From the NCBI RefSeq assembly GCF_028830055.1, contig NZ_CP101655.1:4427680-4491679 (forward strand): a stretch of 64,000 nucleotides of DNA, in the 5' to 3' direction. The notes below the pieces were generated by a model. That model did no database searches and was not told the DNA's origin. It was given only the letters and a program-made list of their open reading frames with translations. Shown here one piece after another: positions 26,463 through 33,733 of the stretch. Each line of letters opens with the position of its first letter. Positions within the stretch are counted from its first letter, which is position 1. The translations under genes were made by a program, and so were the position numbers. Source of the DNA: Pseudomonas serboccidentalis. Its GTDB lineage: Bacteria; Pseudomonadota; Gammaproteobacteria; Pseudomonadales; Pseudomonadaceae.

Positions 26463-28208
26463 TTAATGTGTGACGCCACCCAGAGTGCCGGTCAGGCCTC
26501 CGAGTACACCGCCCAGGCCGCCGGTGGTGCCGCCGGTGTTGGTTGTGCTGGTGGCGGTATTGAGCAGACCGCCGACCGTGCCGACGACCCCGCCGACCGC
26601 ACCGGCAGTCCCGCCAGTGGTTGTGCCGGTACCGCCGTTGAGCAGGCCGCCGACCGAGGCGACAGTGCTGCCGACATTGTTGACCACCCCACCGACTGCA
26701 GTCGTCACCGGGTTATTGGTGGACGCAATGGTGGTGCCGATGCTGCTCACCGCGCCGCCGACCTGACCGGTGAGACCGGCGACCGGTGCGCCCAGGCCCG
26801 TTGTGGCGCCGACTTGTTGGGTGACGCTGGTGACCGCGCTGGTCACCGGATTAAGCGCTGCGCCGACAGTGGCACCGACGGTGGCCAGCGGCGAAGTGGT
26901 CGCGGTGATCGGTGTGCCCGAGCCGCCGAGCACAGTGTTGACCGAGGCAATGGTGTTGCCCAGCGAGGCGGTGGTGACGCCAGCGGCGCTGACCGTGCCG
27001 TTGGTGTTACCGGCGTTCAGCCCGGAACCGACGTTGACCACTGCACCGCCGACGGTTTGCAACAAGCCCGTACCGCCCAGGCCACCGCTCAGTCCACCAC
27101 CGGAAGTGGTGCCGTTGTTTGCCAGCCCGCCCGCTGTGCTGACGGTGGTGCCGACGTTGCTCAGGGCACCGCCAACGGTGTTGGTCAGGGCATTGCCGCC
27201 GCCCGCGCCTGTGACCTGACCGCCGAGGCTTTTCACCGCGCCACCGACCTGGCCGATGACGCCATTAAGCGGAGCGCCGAGGCCGGTCGTGCTGCCCACT
27301 TTGTTAGTGGTGCTTTCAACCATCGCAATGACTGGTACCAGGCTGTTGCCGACATTCTTGGTCACCGAGCCGAGTGGGCCGGTGGTGGTGGCCAGGCTCA
27401 GGGTGTCGCCGAGCATGGTGACTTTCTCGCCGACGCCGTCAAGCACGGGTGCGACTTTGGTGACCACGCCGCCGACGACCGGAACACTGCCGGTGGCGGT
27501 CGCCAGTTTGCCGCTCAGGTCCGAAACACCAGTGCCGACATCCGCGACCACGCCGCCAACCGATGACGCGGTAACGCCCAGGCCATTGTCGACAGTGCCC
27601 AGTTTGCCGATGCCGTTGGTCACGCCATCACCCAGGGTGCTGACGACGTTGCCGGCGGTGTTGGCCGCGCTTTGCACGACGCCACCGACCACCGGAACGG
27701 TGCTCAACGAGTCGCCGACCTGGCCGACGCCATCGCCAACGCCGCTGACAGTTTTGCCGACATCCTGTACCAGAGTTGTCGTTACCAGTGGGGTAGTGGT
27801 CGGGGTGGTCGGCCCAGTCGGATCAGTTCCGCCTGTCCCCCCCGTGCCGCCTGTACCTCCGGTTCCTCCAGTGCCGGTGCCGCCTGTACCGCCTGTGCCA
27901 GCGGTACCACCTGTGCCTCCGGTTCCTCCTGTGCCACTCGTCCCACCGGTTCCTCCGGTACCACTGGTTCCGCCAGTTCCGCCTGTGCCTGCGGTTCCTC
28001 CGGTTCCGGAATCCGAGCCGCCAGTTCCGCCAGTTCCGCTGGTACCACCGCTGCCACTTGTTCCACCGCTGCCTGCTGCGGCGCTGTCCGGGGAAGAGCT
28101 GCCGGAACTGCTGTGATGGCCGCCACCGCCGCTGCTGCAGCCCGCGAGACCAAGGGAGAGGATCAAAGCCAGCGCTGTTGCCGATTTGCACCACACTTGA
28201 GTTTTCAT
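26463..28208 (-). CDS. Gly/Thr-repeat (collagen-like) surface lipoprotein
   Basis: A 581-residue protein. The signal peptide ends in LAGC (cysteine near residue 24, then SSGGGGHH), followed by roughly 80 residues of G-T-G/S/A triplets with glycine at every third place, as in collagen-like proteins but without proline. A TP-rich hinge follows, then about 440 residues of nearly uncharged Gly/Val/Leu/Thr repeats such as GGVVNNVGSTVASVGGLL. A longer unit TTGLGAPxxGxxGQVGGAV occurs twice. It is probably a surface fibre or matrix protein exported with the help of the adjacent TpsB; this is inference. AAGGA precedes the ATG. A lipobox in a TpsB partner would be atypical. Confidence 0.75.
   Translation of the reverse strand: MKTQVWCKSATALALILSLGLAGCSSGGGGHHSSSGSSSPDSAAAGSGGTSGSGGTSGTGGTGGSDSGTGGTAGTGGTGGTSGTGGTGGTSGTGGTGGTGGTAGTGGTGGTGTGGTGGTGGTGGTGGTDPTGPTTPTTTPLVTTTLVQDVGKTVSGVGDGVGQVGDSLSTVPVVGGVVQSAANTAGNVVSTLGDGVTNGIGKLGTVDNGLGVTASSVGGVVADVGTGVSDLSGKLATATGSVPVVGGVVTKVAPVLDGVGEKVTMLGDTLSLATTTGPLGSVTKNVGNSLVPVIAMVESTTNKVGSTTGLGAPLNGVIGQVGGAVKSLGGQVTGAGGGNALTNTVGGALSNVGTTVSTAGGLANNGTTSGGGLSGGLGGTGLLQTVGGAVVNVGSGLNAGNTNGTVSAAGVTTASLGNTIASVNTVLGGSGTPITATTSPLATVGATVGAALNPVTSAVTSVTQQVGATTGLGAPVAGLTGQVGGAVSSIGTTIASTNNPVTTAVGGVVNNVGSTVASVGGLLNGGTGTTTGGTAGAVGGVVGTVGGLLNTATSTTNTGGTTGGLGGVLGGLTGTLGGVTH
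27826..28070. repeat. GT-X triplet low-complexity tract inside the lipoprotein gene
   Basis: The DNA is a run of near-identical 9- to 18-base units (plus strand GTTCCTCCGGTACCACTG-like), coding on the minus strand for Gly-Thr-Gly/Ser/Ala triplets. Such tracts expand and contract in whole triplets, so length is likely to vary between strains. Confidence 0.8.
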
Positions 28209-28341
28209 GATTGAGATTCCTTGCACCTGTCACAACGTTCGTTGCATTCGATGGCTCACCGATCTGTCGTCGGTAATGCCTCGTCCGTGGTGCCAATCTC
28301 GATCGCGTCGCGGGTTCCCGCCATTCTCAAGTTGGTATTAA

Positions 28342-28401
28342 CGCCTTTATATATAGGGCGCGGCGCAGCGCCTAAGGACTAATACCCAGGATATAAAGGC
28401 G
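28342..28401 (-). promoter_or_regulatory. Palindromic upstream region of the Gly/Thr-rich lipoprotein gene
   Basis: CGCCTTTATAT (28342-28352) and its exact complement ATATAAAGGCG (28391-28401) flank a GC-rich inner stem (GGCGC/GCGCC) and AGGACT (28375). The gene-free stretch 28209-28535 holds this element, a terminator and nothing else I can see. The TATATATA stretch is a candidate -10 for the lipoprotein gene. Confidence 0.45.
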
Positions 28402-28437
28402 CAAAAAAAAGCCTTGAAAATCAAGGCTGGATTTTTT
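28402..28437 (-). terminator. Intrinsic terminator of the maoC-fabG unit
   Basis: AGCCTTGA and TCAAGGCT pair around a 3-base loop; on the minus strand a run of eight T follows. It serves the minus-strand hydratase gene ending at 28536. On the plus strand TTTTTTT also follows, so it may act in both directions. Confidence 0.85.
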
Positions 28438-28535
28438 TCAGGGCCCTGTGTCGGGCGCGGAAAAACTTAAGTGATATATACACAATTTACAGGTTTGGCC
28501 GCCCCGTGACGGCCAGAAAACCTTGTGGCGAGGGA

Positions 28536-29390
28536 TCAGGCGATCGGCTGCCACTGCCCGACCATGTGCTCCAGATCCCCGGCACCGATCAGGCGCAACT
28601 CTCCGCTCGACCCCGGCGCACTGGCCAACAGTGAAACCGCACTGGGCAAGCGCACCGGTTTGCGAAAGTGCACGGCAATTTCAAGGTTGGCCTTGGGCAA
28701 GTGATCGGCGAGTGCCGCGAGGGTTCGCGCCTTGTTCCACAACCCGTGGGCGATGGCAGTGGGAAAACCGAACAGCCTGGCGCTGGCGGCGCTCAAGTGA
28801 ATCGGGTTGTAGTCACCCGAGACCTTGGCGTATTGCCGACCGATGTCGGCCGGCGCTGTCCACTGCGCCACTTGCGTCAACACCTGGGAGGTCTCCCAGC
28901 TTCGCTCGACGGGTTCGCCATCAAGCTTCACGCCGCGACAGAGCATCTGACTTTCCGCTTCCCACAGCGGCCCGAGTTGGTCATCCAGGGTGGTCAACAC
29001 CTCGAAGGTCGCGCCTTTGGAATGCGGTTGCAGGTTGTGCACCCGGACACCGACTTGCGCACGACTGATCCCGCCCATCGGGCGCAATACGCGAATGCGG
29101 TTGCTCAGGTGAATCAGTCCCAGCAGCGGGAATGGAAAGTCTTTTGCCGTGAGCAATTGCATCTGCAGAGCGAATGCCAGGATATGCGGATAAGTCGGCG
29201 GCAACAGGCCGTCATCAGCAAAGCCGCAAACCTTGCGATAGGCCGCCAGTTTCTGCCCGTTGACGTCGACCCAACAGCGCAAACCGTCGTCGGGCAGTTG
29301 GGTGCCGGTGATTTTGCGCCGGGTTGCGGCCCGCGCATACAGGCCGGGCAAGCTCGGTTCACGGTCGAGGGTGTGCCATTCAATGCTCAT
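28536..29390 (-). CDS. MaoC-type (R)-specific enoyl-CoA/acyl hydratase
   Basis: A 284-residue double hot-dog protein. The C-terminal half carries the hydratase-2 motif YAKVSGDYNPIHLSAASARLFGFPTAIAHGLW with the catalytic Asp/His pair (about 190-195); the N-terminal half is the degenerate hot dog. It hydrates trans-2-enoyl-CoA to (R)-3-hydroxyacyl-CoA. It starts two bases after the FabG-like gene, so the two act in succession on acyl-CoA. The ATG at 29390 is used; the open frame continues upstream only as overlap with the reductase gene. Confidence 0.88.
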   Translation of the reverse strand: MSIEWHTLDREPSLPGLYARAATRRKITGTQLPDDGLRCWVDVNGQKLAAYRKVCGFADDGLLPPTYPHILAFALQMQLLTAKDFPFPLLGLIHLSNRIRVLRPMGGISRAQVGVRVHNLQPHSKGATFEVLTTLDDQLGPLWEAESQMLCRGVKLDGEPVERSWETSQVLTQVAQWTAPADIGRQYAKVSGDYNPIHLSAASARLFGFPTAIAHGLWNKARTLAALADHLPKANLEIAVHFRKPVRLPSAVSLLASAPGSSGELRLIGAGDLEHMVGQWQPIA

Positions 29391-29392
29391 GT

Positions 29393-30745
29393 CTACGCCC
29401 CCAGAACACTTTGTCCACAGACCCGCAGCGCCTGGCCGGTGAACGCGCCGGTGCCCGGTTGCGCCAGCCACGCGACGGCTTCGGCGACATCTTGCGGCAA
29501 ACCGCCCTGGCCCAACGAACTCATGCGCCGCCCGGCCTCACGCAGGCCGAAAGGGATGTGCGCGGTCATCTGGGTTTCGATGAAGCCCGGCGCCACCGCG
29601 TTGATGCTGATGCCGCGTTCGAGCAGTGTCGGCGCCCAAGCCTGGGCCAGGCCGATCAAACCGGCCTTGCTGGCCGCGTAGTTGGTCTGCCCGCGGTTGC
29701 CGGCGATGCCGCTGATCGACGCCAGCAGAATCACCCGCGCATCGTCGTGCAGGGTGCCGCTGTCGAGCAGGGCCTTGGTCAGCACCTGCGGGGCATTGAG
29801 ATTGACCGCCAGCACCGCATCCCAGAATTCCGGGGTCATGTTGGCCAGGGTCTTGTCGCGGGTGATGCCGGCGTTGTGCACCAGAATATCGAGGCCGTCC
29901 GGTAACTGTTCGATCAGTTGCGCGGCGGCGTCTTCGGCGCAGATGTCGAGGGTGATCGCCCGGCCAGCGAGGCGAGCGGCGAGGGCTTCCAGATCGGTTT
30001 TGGCCGGAGGAACGTCAAGCAGAATCACCTCGGCACCATCGCGGGCCAGGGTTTCGGCAATCGACGCACCGATCCCGCGTGCCGCGCCGGTGACCAGCGC
30101 CTTGCGCCCGGCCAGTGGCCGAGTCCAGTCGCTGACTTGTGTGGCGCAGGCGCTCAGGCGAATCACCTGTCCGGAGACAAACGCACTTTTTGGCGAGAGG
30201 AAAAACCGCAGCGGGCCTTCCAGCTGGTCCTCGGCGCCTTCTCCGACATAGATCAGTTGCAGCGTACCGCCGCTGCGCAGCTCCTTGGCCAGTGAGCGCG
30301 AAAAGCCTTCGAGCGCCCGTTGCGCGCTGGACGCAAAGGGCTCGCTCAGGGTTTCCGGGGCGCGGCCGAGAATCACCAGATGCGCGCTGTGGTCGAGATT
30401 CTTCATCAGCGGCTGGAAGAACTCGCGCAGCTGTTTGAGCTGGTCGGTGTGCTGCAGGTCGCTGGCGTCGAACACCACGGCCTTGAGTTTCGGCCCGTGC
30501 CCGGGGATCCACGCAGTGGCCATCGAAGGCTCGGTGCCGTAGCTGTAGATCGCATCGGTCAGGCGGTTGGCGAACGCATTGACCCGCTCAGCCAACGGCC
30601 CGCCGCCGATCAGCAGCGCACCGTCCACCGGCCGCAGGCGTCCGGCCTGCCAGCGTTCCAGCCGCACCGGCGACGGCAGGCCCAAGGCCCCGACCAAACG
30701 GTGGCCGATGGACGAGTTGGCGAAGTCGATATAGCGGTCAGACAT
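29393..30745 (-). CDS. FabG4-type 3-oxoacyl reductase (two-domain SDR)
   Basis: A 450-residue protein. The N-terminal ~210 residues form a degenerate Rossmann-like domain, as in high-molecular-weight FabG (FabG4); the C-terminal SDR domain has the cofactor motif ALVTGAARGIG near residue 220, NAG in LVHNAGITRDK, a catalytic serine in LLASISGIAG and YAASK near 357. It reduces 3-oxoacyl-CoA or -ACP with NAD(P)H. It is in an operon with the MaoC hydratase and divergent from the thiolase. Confidence 0.9.
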   Translation of the reverse strand: MSDRYIDFANSSIGHRLVGALGLPSPVRLERWQAGRLRPVDGALLIGGGPLAERVNAFANRLTDAIYSYGTEPSMATAWIPGHGPKLKAVVFDASDLQHTDQLKQLREFFQPLMKNLDHSAHLVILGRAPETLSEPFASSAQRALEGFSRSLAKELRSGGTLQLIYVGEGAEDQLEGPLRFFLSPKSAFVSGQVIRLSACATQVSDWTRPLAGRKALVTGAARGIGASIAETLARDGAEVILLDVPPAKTDLEALAARLAGRAITLDICAEDAAAQLIEQLPDGLDILVHNAGITRDKTLANMTPEFWDAVLAVNLNAPQVLTKALLDSGTLHDDARVILLASISGIAGNRGQTNYAASKAGLIGLAQAWAPTLLERGISINAVAPGFIETQMTAHIPFGLREAGRRMSSLGQGGLPQDVAEAVAWLAQPGTGAFTGQALRVCGQSVLGA

Positions 30746-30897
30746 GGAACGCTCTCCAAAAGTTGGGGTTCAAAGTGTGGACTACCAACGGCAATCAATC
30801 GTTCGATCCACGCAATAAGGCCTACGCTAGAACAGCAGAGTAGTTGGCCGCCGAGGGTTTTGTGGCCGAACACAGATTCAGTAACAACGCTGAACCC

Positions 30898-30987
30898 TGT
30901 AGGAGTGAGCCTGCTCGCGATGAGGCCAGCACATTCGGCATTGTGGTTGGCTGACCCTCCGCCATCGCGAGCAGGCTCACTCCTACA
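30898..30987. repeat. Dispersed inverted repeat, GAGCCTGCTCGC family
   Basis: The arms TGTAGGAGTGAGCCTGCTCG and CGAGCAGGCTCACTCCTACA flank a variable centre with a partly paired CGATGAGG/CCGCCATCG. It lies between the divergent reductase and thiolase genes, close upstream of the thiolase start. Confidence 0.92.
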
Positions 30988-31029
30988 AGAGATTCAGGTG
31001 AATTCGACCATTTGGAAAAGGAGCTTTTC

Positions 31030-32307
31030 ATGAGTCAGCTGCGCCGCGTCGCCATCATCGGTGGTAACCGTATTCCTTTCGCCCGCTCCAACGGGCCGTA
31101 CGCCACTGCCAGCAATCAGGTGATGCTCACCGCAGCCCTTGAAGGCCTGATCGAACGCTACAACCTGCACGGTCTGCGCATCGGCGAAGTGGTGGCGGGT
31201 GCGGTGCTTAAATTGTCACGGGATATGAACCTGACCCGCGAATGCGTGCTCGGCTCGCGGCTGTCGCCCACCACCCCGGCCTATGACATCCAGCAAGCCT
31301 GCGGCACCGGGTTGGAAGCGGCACTGCTGGTGGCGAACAAAATCGCCCTCGGCCAGATCGATTGCGGCATCGCCGGCGGTGTCGACACCACTTCGGACGC
31401 GCCGATCAGCGTCAGCGAAGGCCTGCGCAAGATTCTGCTTCAGGCCAACCGCGCCAAGACCACCGGCGACAAACTGAAAACCTTTCTGCAATTGCGACCA
31501 CGACACCTGATCCCGGAGTTCCCGCGCAACGGCGAGCCACGCACCGGTCTGTCGATGGGCCAGCACTGTGAGCTGATGGCGCAGACCTGGAACATTCCCC
31601 GTGAAGAGCAGGATCAACTGGCCCTCGAAAGCCATCAAAAACTCGCCGCCTCTTACAGCGAAGGCTGGCACAACGACTTGATGACGCCGTTCCTCGGCCT
31701 GACCCGCGACAACAACCTGCGCCCGGACCTGACCCTGGAAAAACTCGCCGCGCTCAAACCTGCTTTCGAAAAAAGCGCCAAGGGCACGCTGACGGCGGGC
31801 AACTCTACGCCGCTCACCGACGGTGCGTCGTTGGTGCTGTTGGCGAGTGAGGAGTGGGCGAAGGAACGTGGCTTGCCAATCCTCGCCTATCTGCGCGATG
31901 GCGAAGCGGCGGCGGTGGATTTCGTCAACGGCGCCGAAGGCCTGTTGATGGCGCCGGCGTATGCGGTGCCGCGTTTGCTGGCGCGCAACGGGCTGACCTT
32001 GCAGGACTTCGACTACTACGAAATTCACGAAGCGTTCGCCGCGCAGGTGCTGTGCACGCTCAAGGCCTGGGAAGACCCCGAATACTGCAAAACCCGTCTT
32101 GGCCTGGATGCACCGCTGGGCTCGATCGACCGCAGCCGGCTGAACGTGAAGGGCAGCTCACTGGCGGCGGGGCACCCGTTTGCCGCGACCGGTGGACGGA
32201 TCGTCGCCAACCTGGCGAAACTGCTGGATGCGGCGGGCAAGGGCCGCGGGCTGATCTCGATCTGCGCAGCAGGGGGGCAGGGCGTCACCGCGATCATCGA
32301 ACGCTAA
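31030..32307 (+). CDS. Acetyl-CoA C-acetyltransferase (FadI/FadA-type thiolase)
   Basis: A 425-residue thiolase: the nucleophilic Cys91 sits in DIQQACGTGLEAAL, the HEAFAAQ histidine near 342, GHPFAATG near 380 and the acid/base cysteine in ISICAAGGQGVTAIIER. It cleaves or condenses 3-ketoacyl-CoA. The ATG at 31030 has AAGGAG nine bases upstream. Together with the divergent reductase and hydratase it makes a small fatty acyl-CoA module, for beta-oxidation or for (R)-3-hydroxyacyl supply. Confidence 0.93.
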   Translation: MSQLRRVAIIGGNRIPFARSNGPYATASNQVMLTAALEGLIERYNLHGLRIGEVVAGAVLKLSRDMNLTRECVLGSRLSPTTPAYDIQQACGTGLEAALLVANKIALGQIDCGIAGGVDTTSDAPISVSEGLRKILLQANRAKTTGDKLKTFLQLRPRHLIPEFPRNGEPRTGLSMGQHCELMAQTWNIPREEQDQLALESHQKLAASYSEGWHNDLMTPFLGLTRDNNLRPDLTLEKLAALKPAFEKSAKGTLTAGNSTPLTDGASLVLLASEEWAKERGLPILAYLRDGEAAAVDFVNGAEGLLMAPAYAVPRLLARNGLTLQDFDYYEIHEAFAAQVLCTLKAWEDPEYCKTRLGLDAPLGSIDRSRLNVKGSSLAAGHPFAATGGRIVANLAKLLDAAGKGRGLISICAAGGQGVTAIIER

Positions 32308-32383
32308 AAGATCGCAGCCTGTGGCAGCTCCTCCAGGGTGCTCGGCGATCTCATGTAGGAGCCGCCGCAGGCTGCGATCTTTT
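32306..32383. repeat. Dispersed inverted repeat, GTAGGAGCTGCC family
   Basis: AAAAGATCGCAGCCTGTGGC and the matching arm ending GGCTGCGATCTTTT. The first bases overlap the thiolase stop codon, so the element may double as the 3' end of that transcript. Between it and the next gene (32384-32616) I see only a probable promoter region. Confidence 0.85.
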
Positions 32384-32616
32384 GATCTTGAATCTTCTGG
32401 ACGCTGCCGCGTGTCAGATTCTGTCGCAAATGCCTTTGGCTGCCGATAACAACAAGCAAGGTGGGCTCGGCTATGATCGGCAACGGTCGATTATTTCGGC
32501 ACAGTGTGTGCATCCACAGGGTTCACAGGTCGGCAACCCCTCCCCGTAGCGCGAGGATTGCCGTATAACGAGTGACATTCGCGTGTTTGGTAATAAAGGA
32601 CCCACAATAAAAGCTG

Positions 32617-33513
32617 ATGAAGACTCCAAAACGCATTGAACCCCTGATCGAAGACGGTCTGGTCGACGAAGTGCTGCGCCCACTCATGAGTGGTAAAGAA
32701 GCAGCTGTTTATGTGGTGCGCTGCGGTAACCAGTTACGTTGCGCGAAGGTCTACAAGGAGGCGAACAAACGCAGTTTCCGCCAGGCAGCCGAGTATCAGG
32801 AAGGCCGCAAGGTGCGTAACAGCCGGCAAGCCCGGGCGATGGCCAAGGGCTCGAAGTTCGGTCGCAAAGAGACCGAGGACGCTTGGCAGAACGCCGAAGT
32901 CGCGGCGCTGTTCCGTCTGGCCGGTGCCGGTGTGCGAGTGCCCAAGCCGTACGATTTTCTCGATGGCGTGCTGCTGATGGAACTGGTAGCCGACGAATAC
33001 GGCGATGCCGCACCGCGTCTGAACGACGTGGTGCTGGAACCGGATCAGGCCCGCGAATATCACGCGTTCCTGATCTCGCAGATCGTGCTCATGTTATGTA
33101 CCGGTCTGGTGCACGGTGACCTCTCTGAGTTCAACGTGCTGCTGACCCCGACAGGTCCTGTGATCATCGACCTGCCGCAGGCGGTGGATGCCGCGGGCAA
33201 CAACCACGCGTTCAGCATGCTGGAGCGGGATGTGGGCAACATGGCTTCGTATTTCGGGCGCTTTGCCCCGGAGCTGAAACAGACCCGCTACGCGAAAGAA
33301 ATGTGGGCGCTGTACGAAGCCGGCACCTTGCACCCCAACAGCGTGCTGACCGGTGAGTTCGACGATCCGCAAGATCTGGCCGACGTCGGCGGCGTGTTGC
33401 GTGAGATCGAAGCGGCGCGTCTGGATGAAGAACGCAAGCAGGCGATCCGTGCGGCGGATGACGAGCCCAAAGGCAAGTCCGACGAACCACCACCGCCACC
33501 GTGGATGCAGTAA
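32617..33513 (+). CDS. RIO-type serine protein kinase
   Basis: A 298-residue RIO1-like kinase: GKEAAVYVVRCG (phosphate loop), Lys44 in CAKVYK, catalytic HGDLSEFNVL near residue 165 and metal-binding IIDLPQAVD near 184; the C-terminus is charged and ends PPPPPWMQ. RIO kinases mature small ribosomal subunits in eukaryotes and archaea; the pseudomonad role is not established. The ribosome-binding site is weak (AAAGGA is 18 bases upstream). An intrinsic terminator follows, so it is a single-gene unit. Confidence 0.92.
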   Translation: MKTPKRIEPLIEDGLVDEVLRPLMSGKEAAVYVVRCGNQLRCAKVYKEANKRSFRQAAEYQEGRKVRNSRQARAMAKGSKFGRKETEDAWQNAEVAALFRLAGAGVRVPKPYDFLDGVLLMELVADEYGDAAPRLNDVVLEPDQAREYHAFLISQIVLMLCTGLVHGDLSEFNVLLTPTGPVIIDLPQAVDAAGNNHAFSMLERDVGNMASYFGRFAPELKQTRYAKEMWALYEAGTLHPNSVLTGEFDDPQDLADVGGVLREIEAARLDEERKQAIRAADDEPKGKSDEPPPPPWMQ

Positions 33514-33525
33514 GCGTTTAAAAAG

Positions 33526-33549
33526 AAACCGGCTTCGGCCGGTTTTTTT
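33526..33549 (+). terminator. Intrinsic terminator of the RIO kinase gene
   Basis: AAACCGGC and GCCGGTTT form a stem with a small TTCG-type loop and a T7 tail, 12 bases after the stop. Confidence 0.95.
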
Positions 33550-33577
33550 GTGCCTGCTCGAAAACGCCGCAAGTCCC

Positions 33578-33670
33578 CTGTAGGAGTGAGCCTGCTCGCG
33601 ATGACGGTGTGTCAGGCAACACTTTTGCTAAATGACACACCGTCATCGCGAGCAGGCTCACACCTACAGG
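33578..33670. repeat. Dispersed inverted repeat, GAGCCTGCTCGC family
   Basis: A near-perfect long hairpin from CCTGTAGGAGTGAGCC to GGCTCACACCTACAGG with an extended inner stem (GATGACGGTGTGTCA/TGACACACCGTCATC). It lies just upstream of the MFS gene. Confidence 0.92.
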
Positions 33671-33733
33671 GGTTGTGGTGTTCTGGAAGTGCGTGTGGGA
33701 TCTTGTCAGCCCCCGCACACTCAAGGATTGAAT

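Noticed and set aside
26394..27566. Plus-strand frame of about 390 codons opposite the Gly/Thr lipoprotein gene
   Set aside because: Repetitive shadow of the Gly/Val-rich repeats, with alanine/aspartate bias; the minus-strand frame has the signal peptide, lipobox and ribosome-binding site.
33632..33733. N-terminal extension of the EntS-like transporter
   Set aside because: The extra codons translate the dispersed repeat; the GTG at 33734 has the ribosome-binding site and the first helix.
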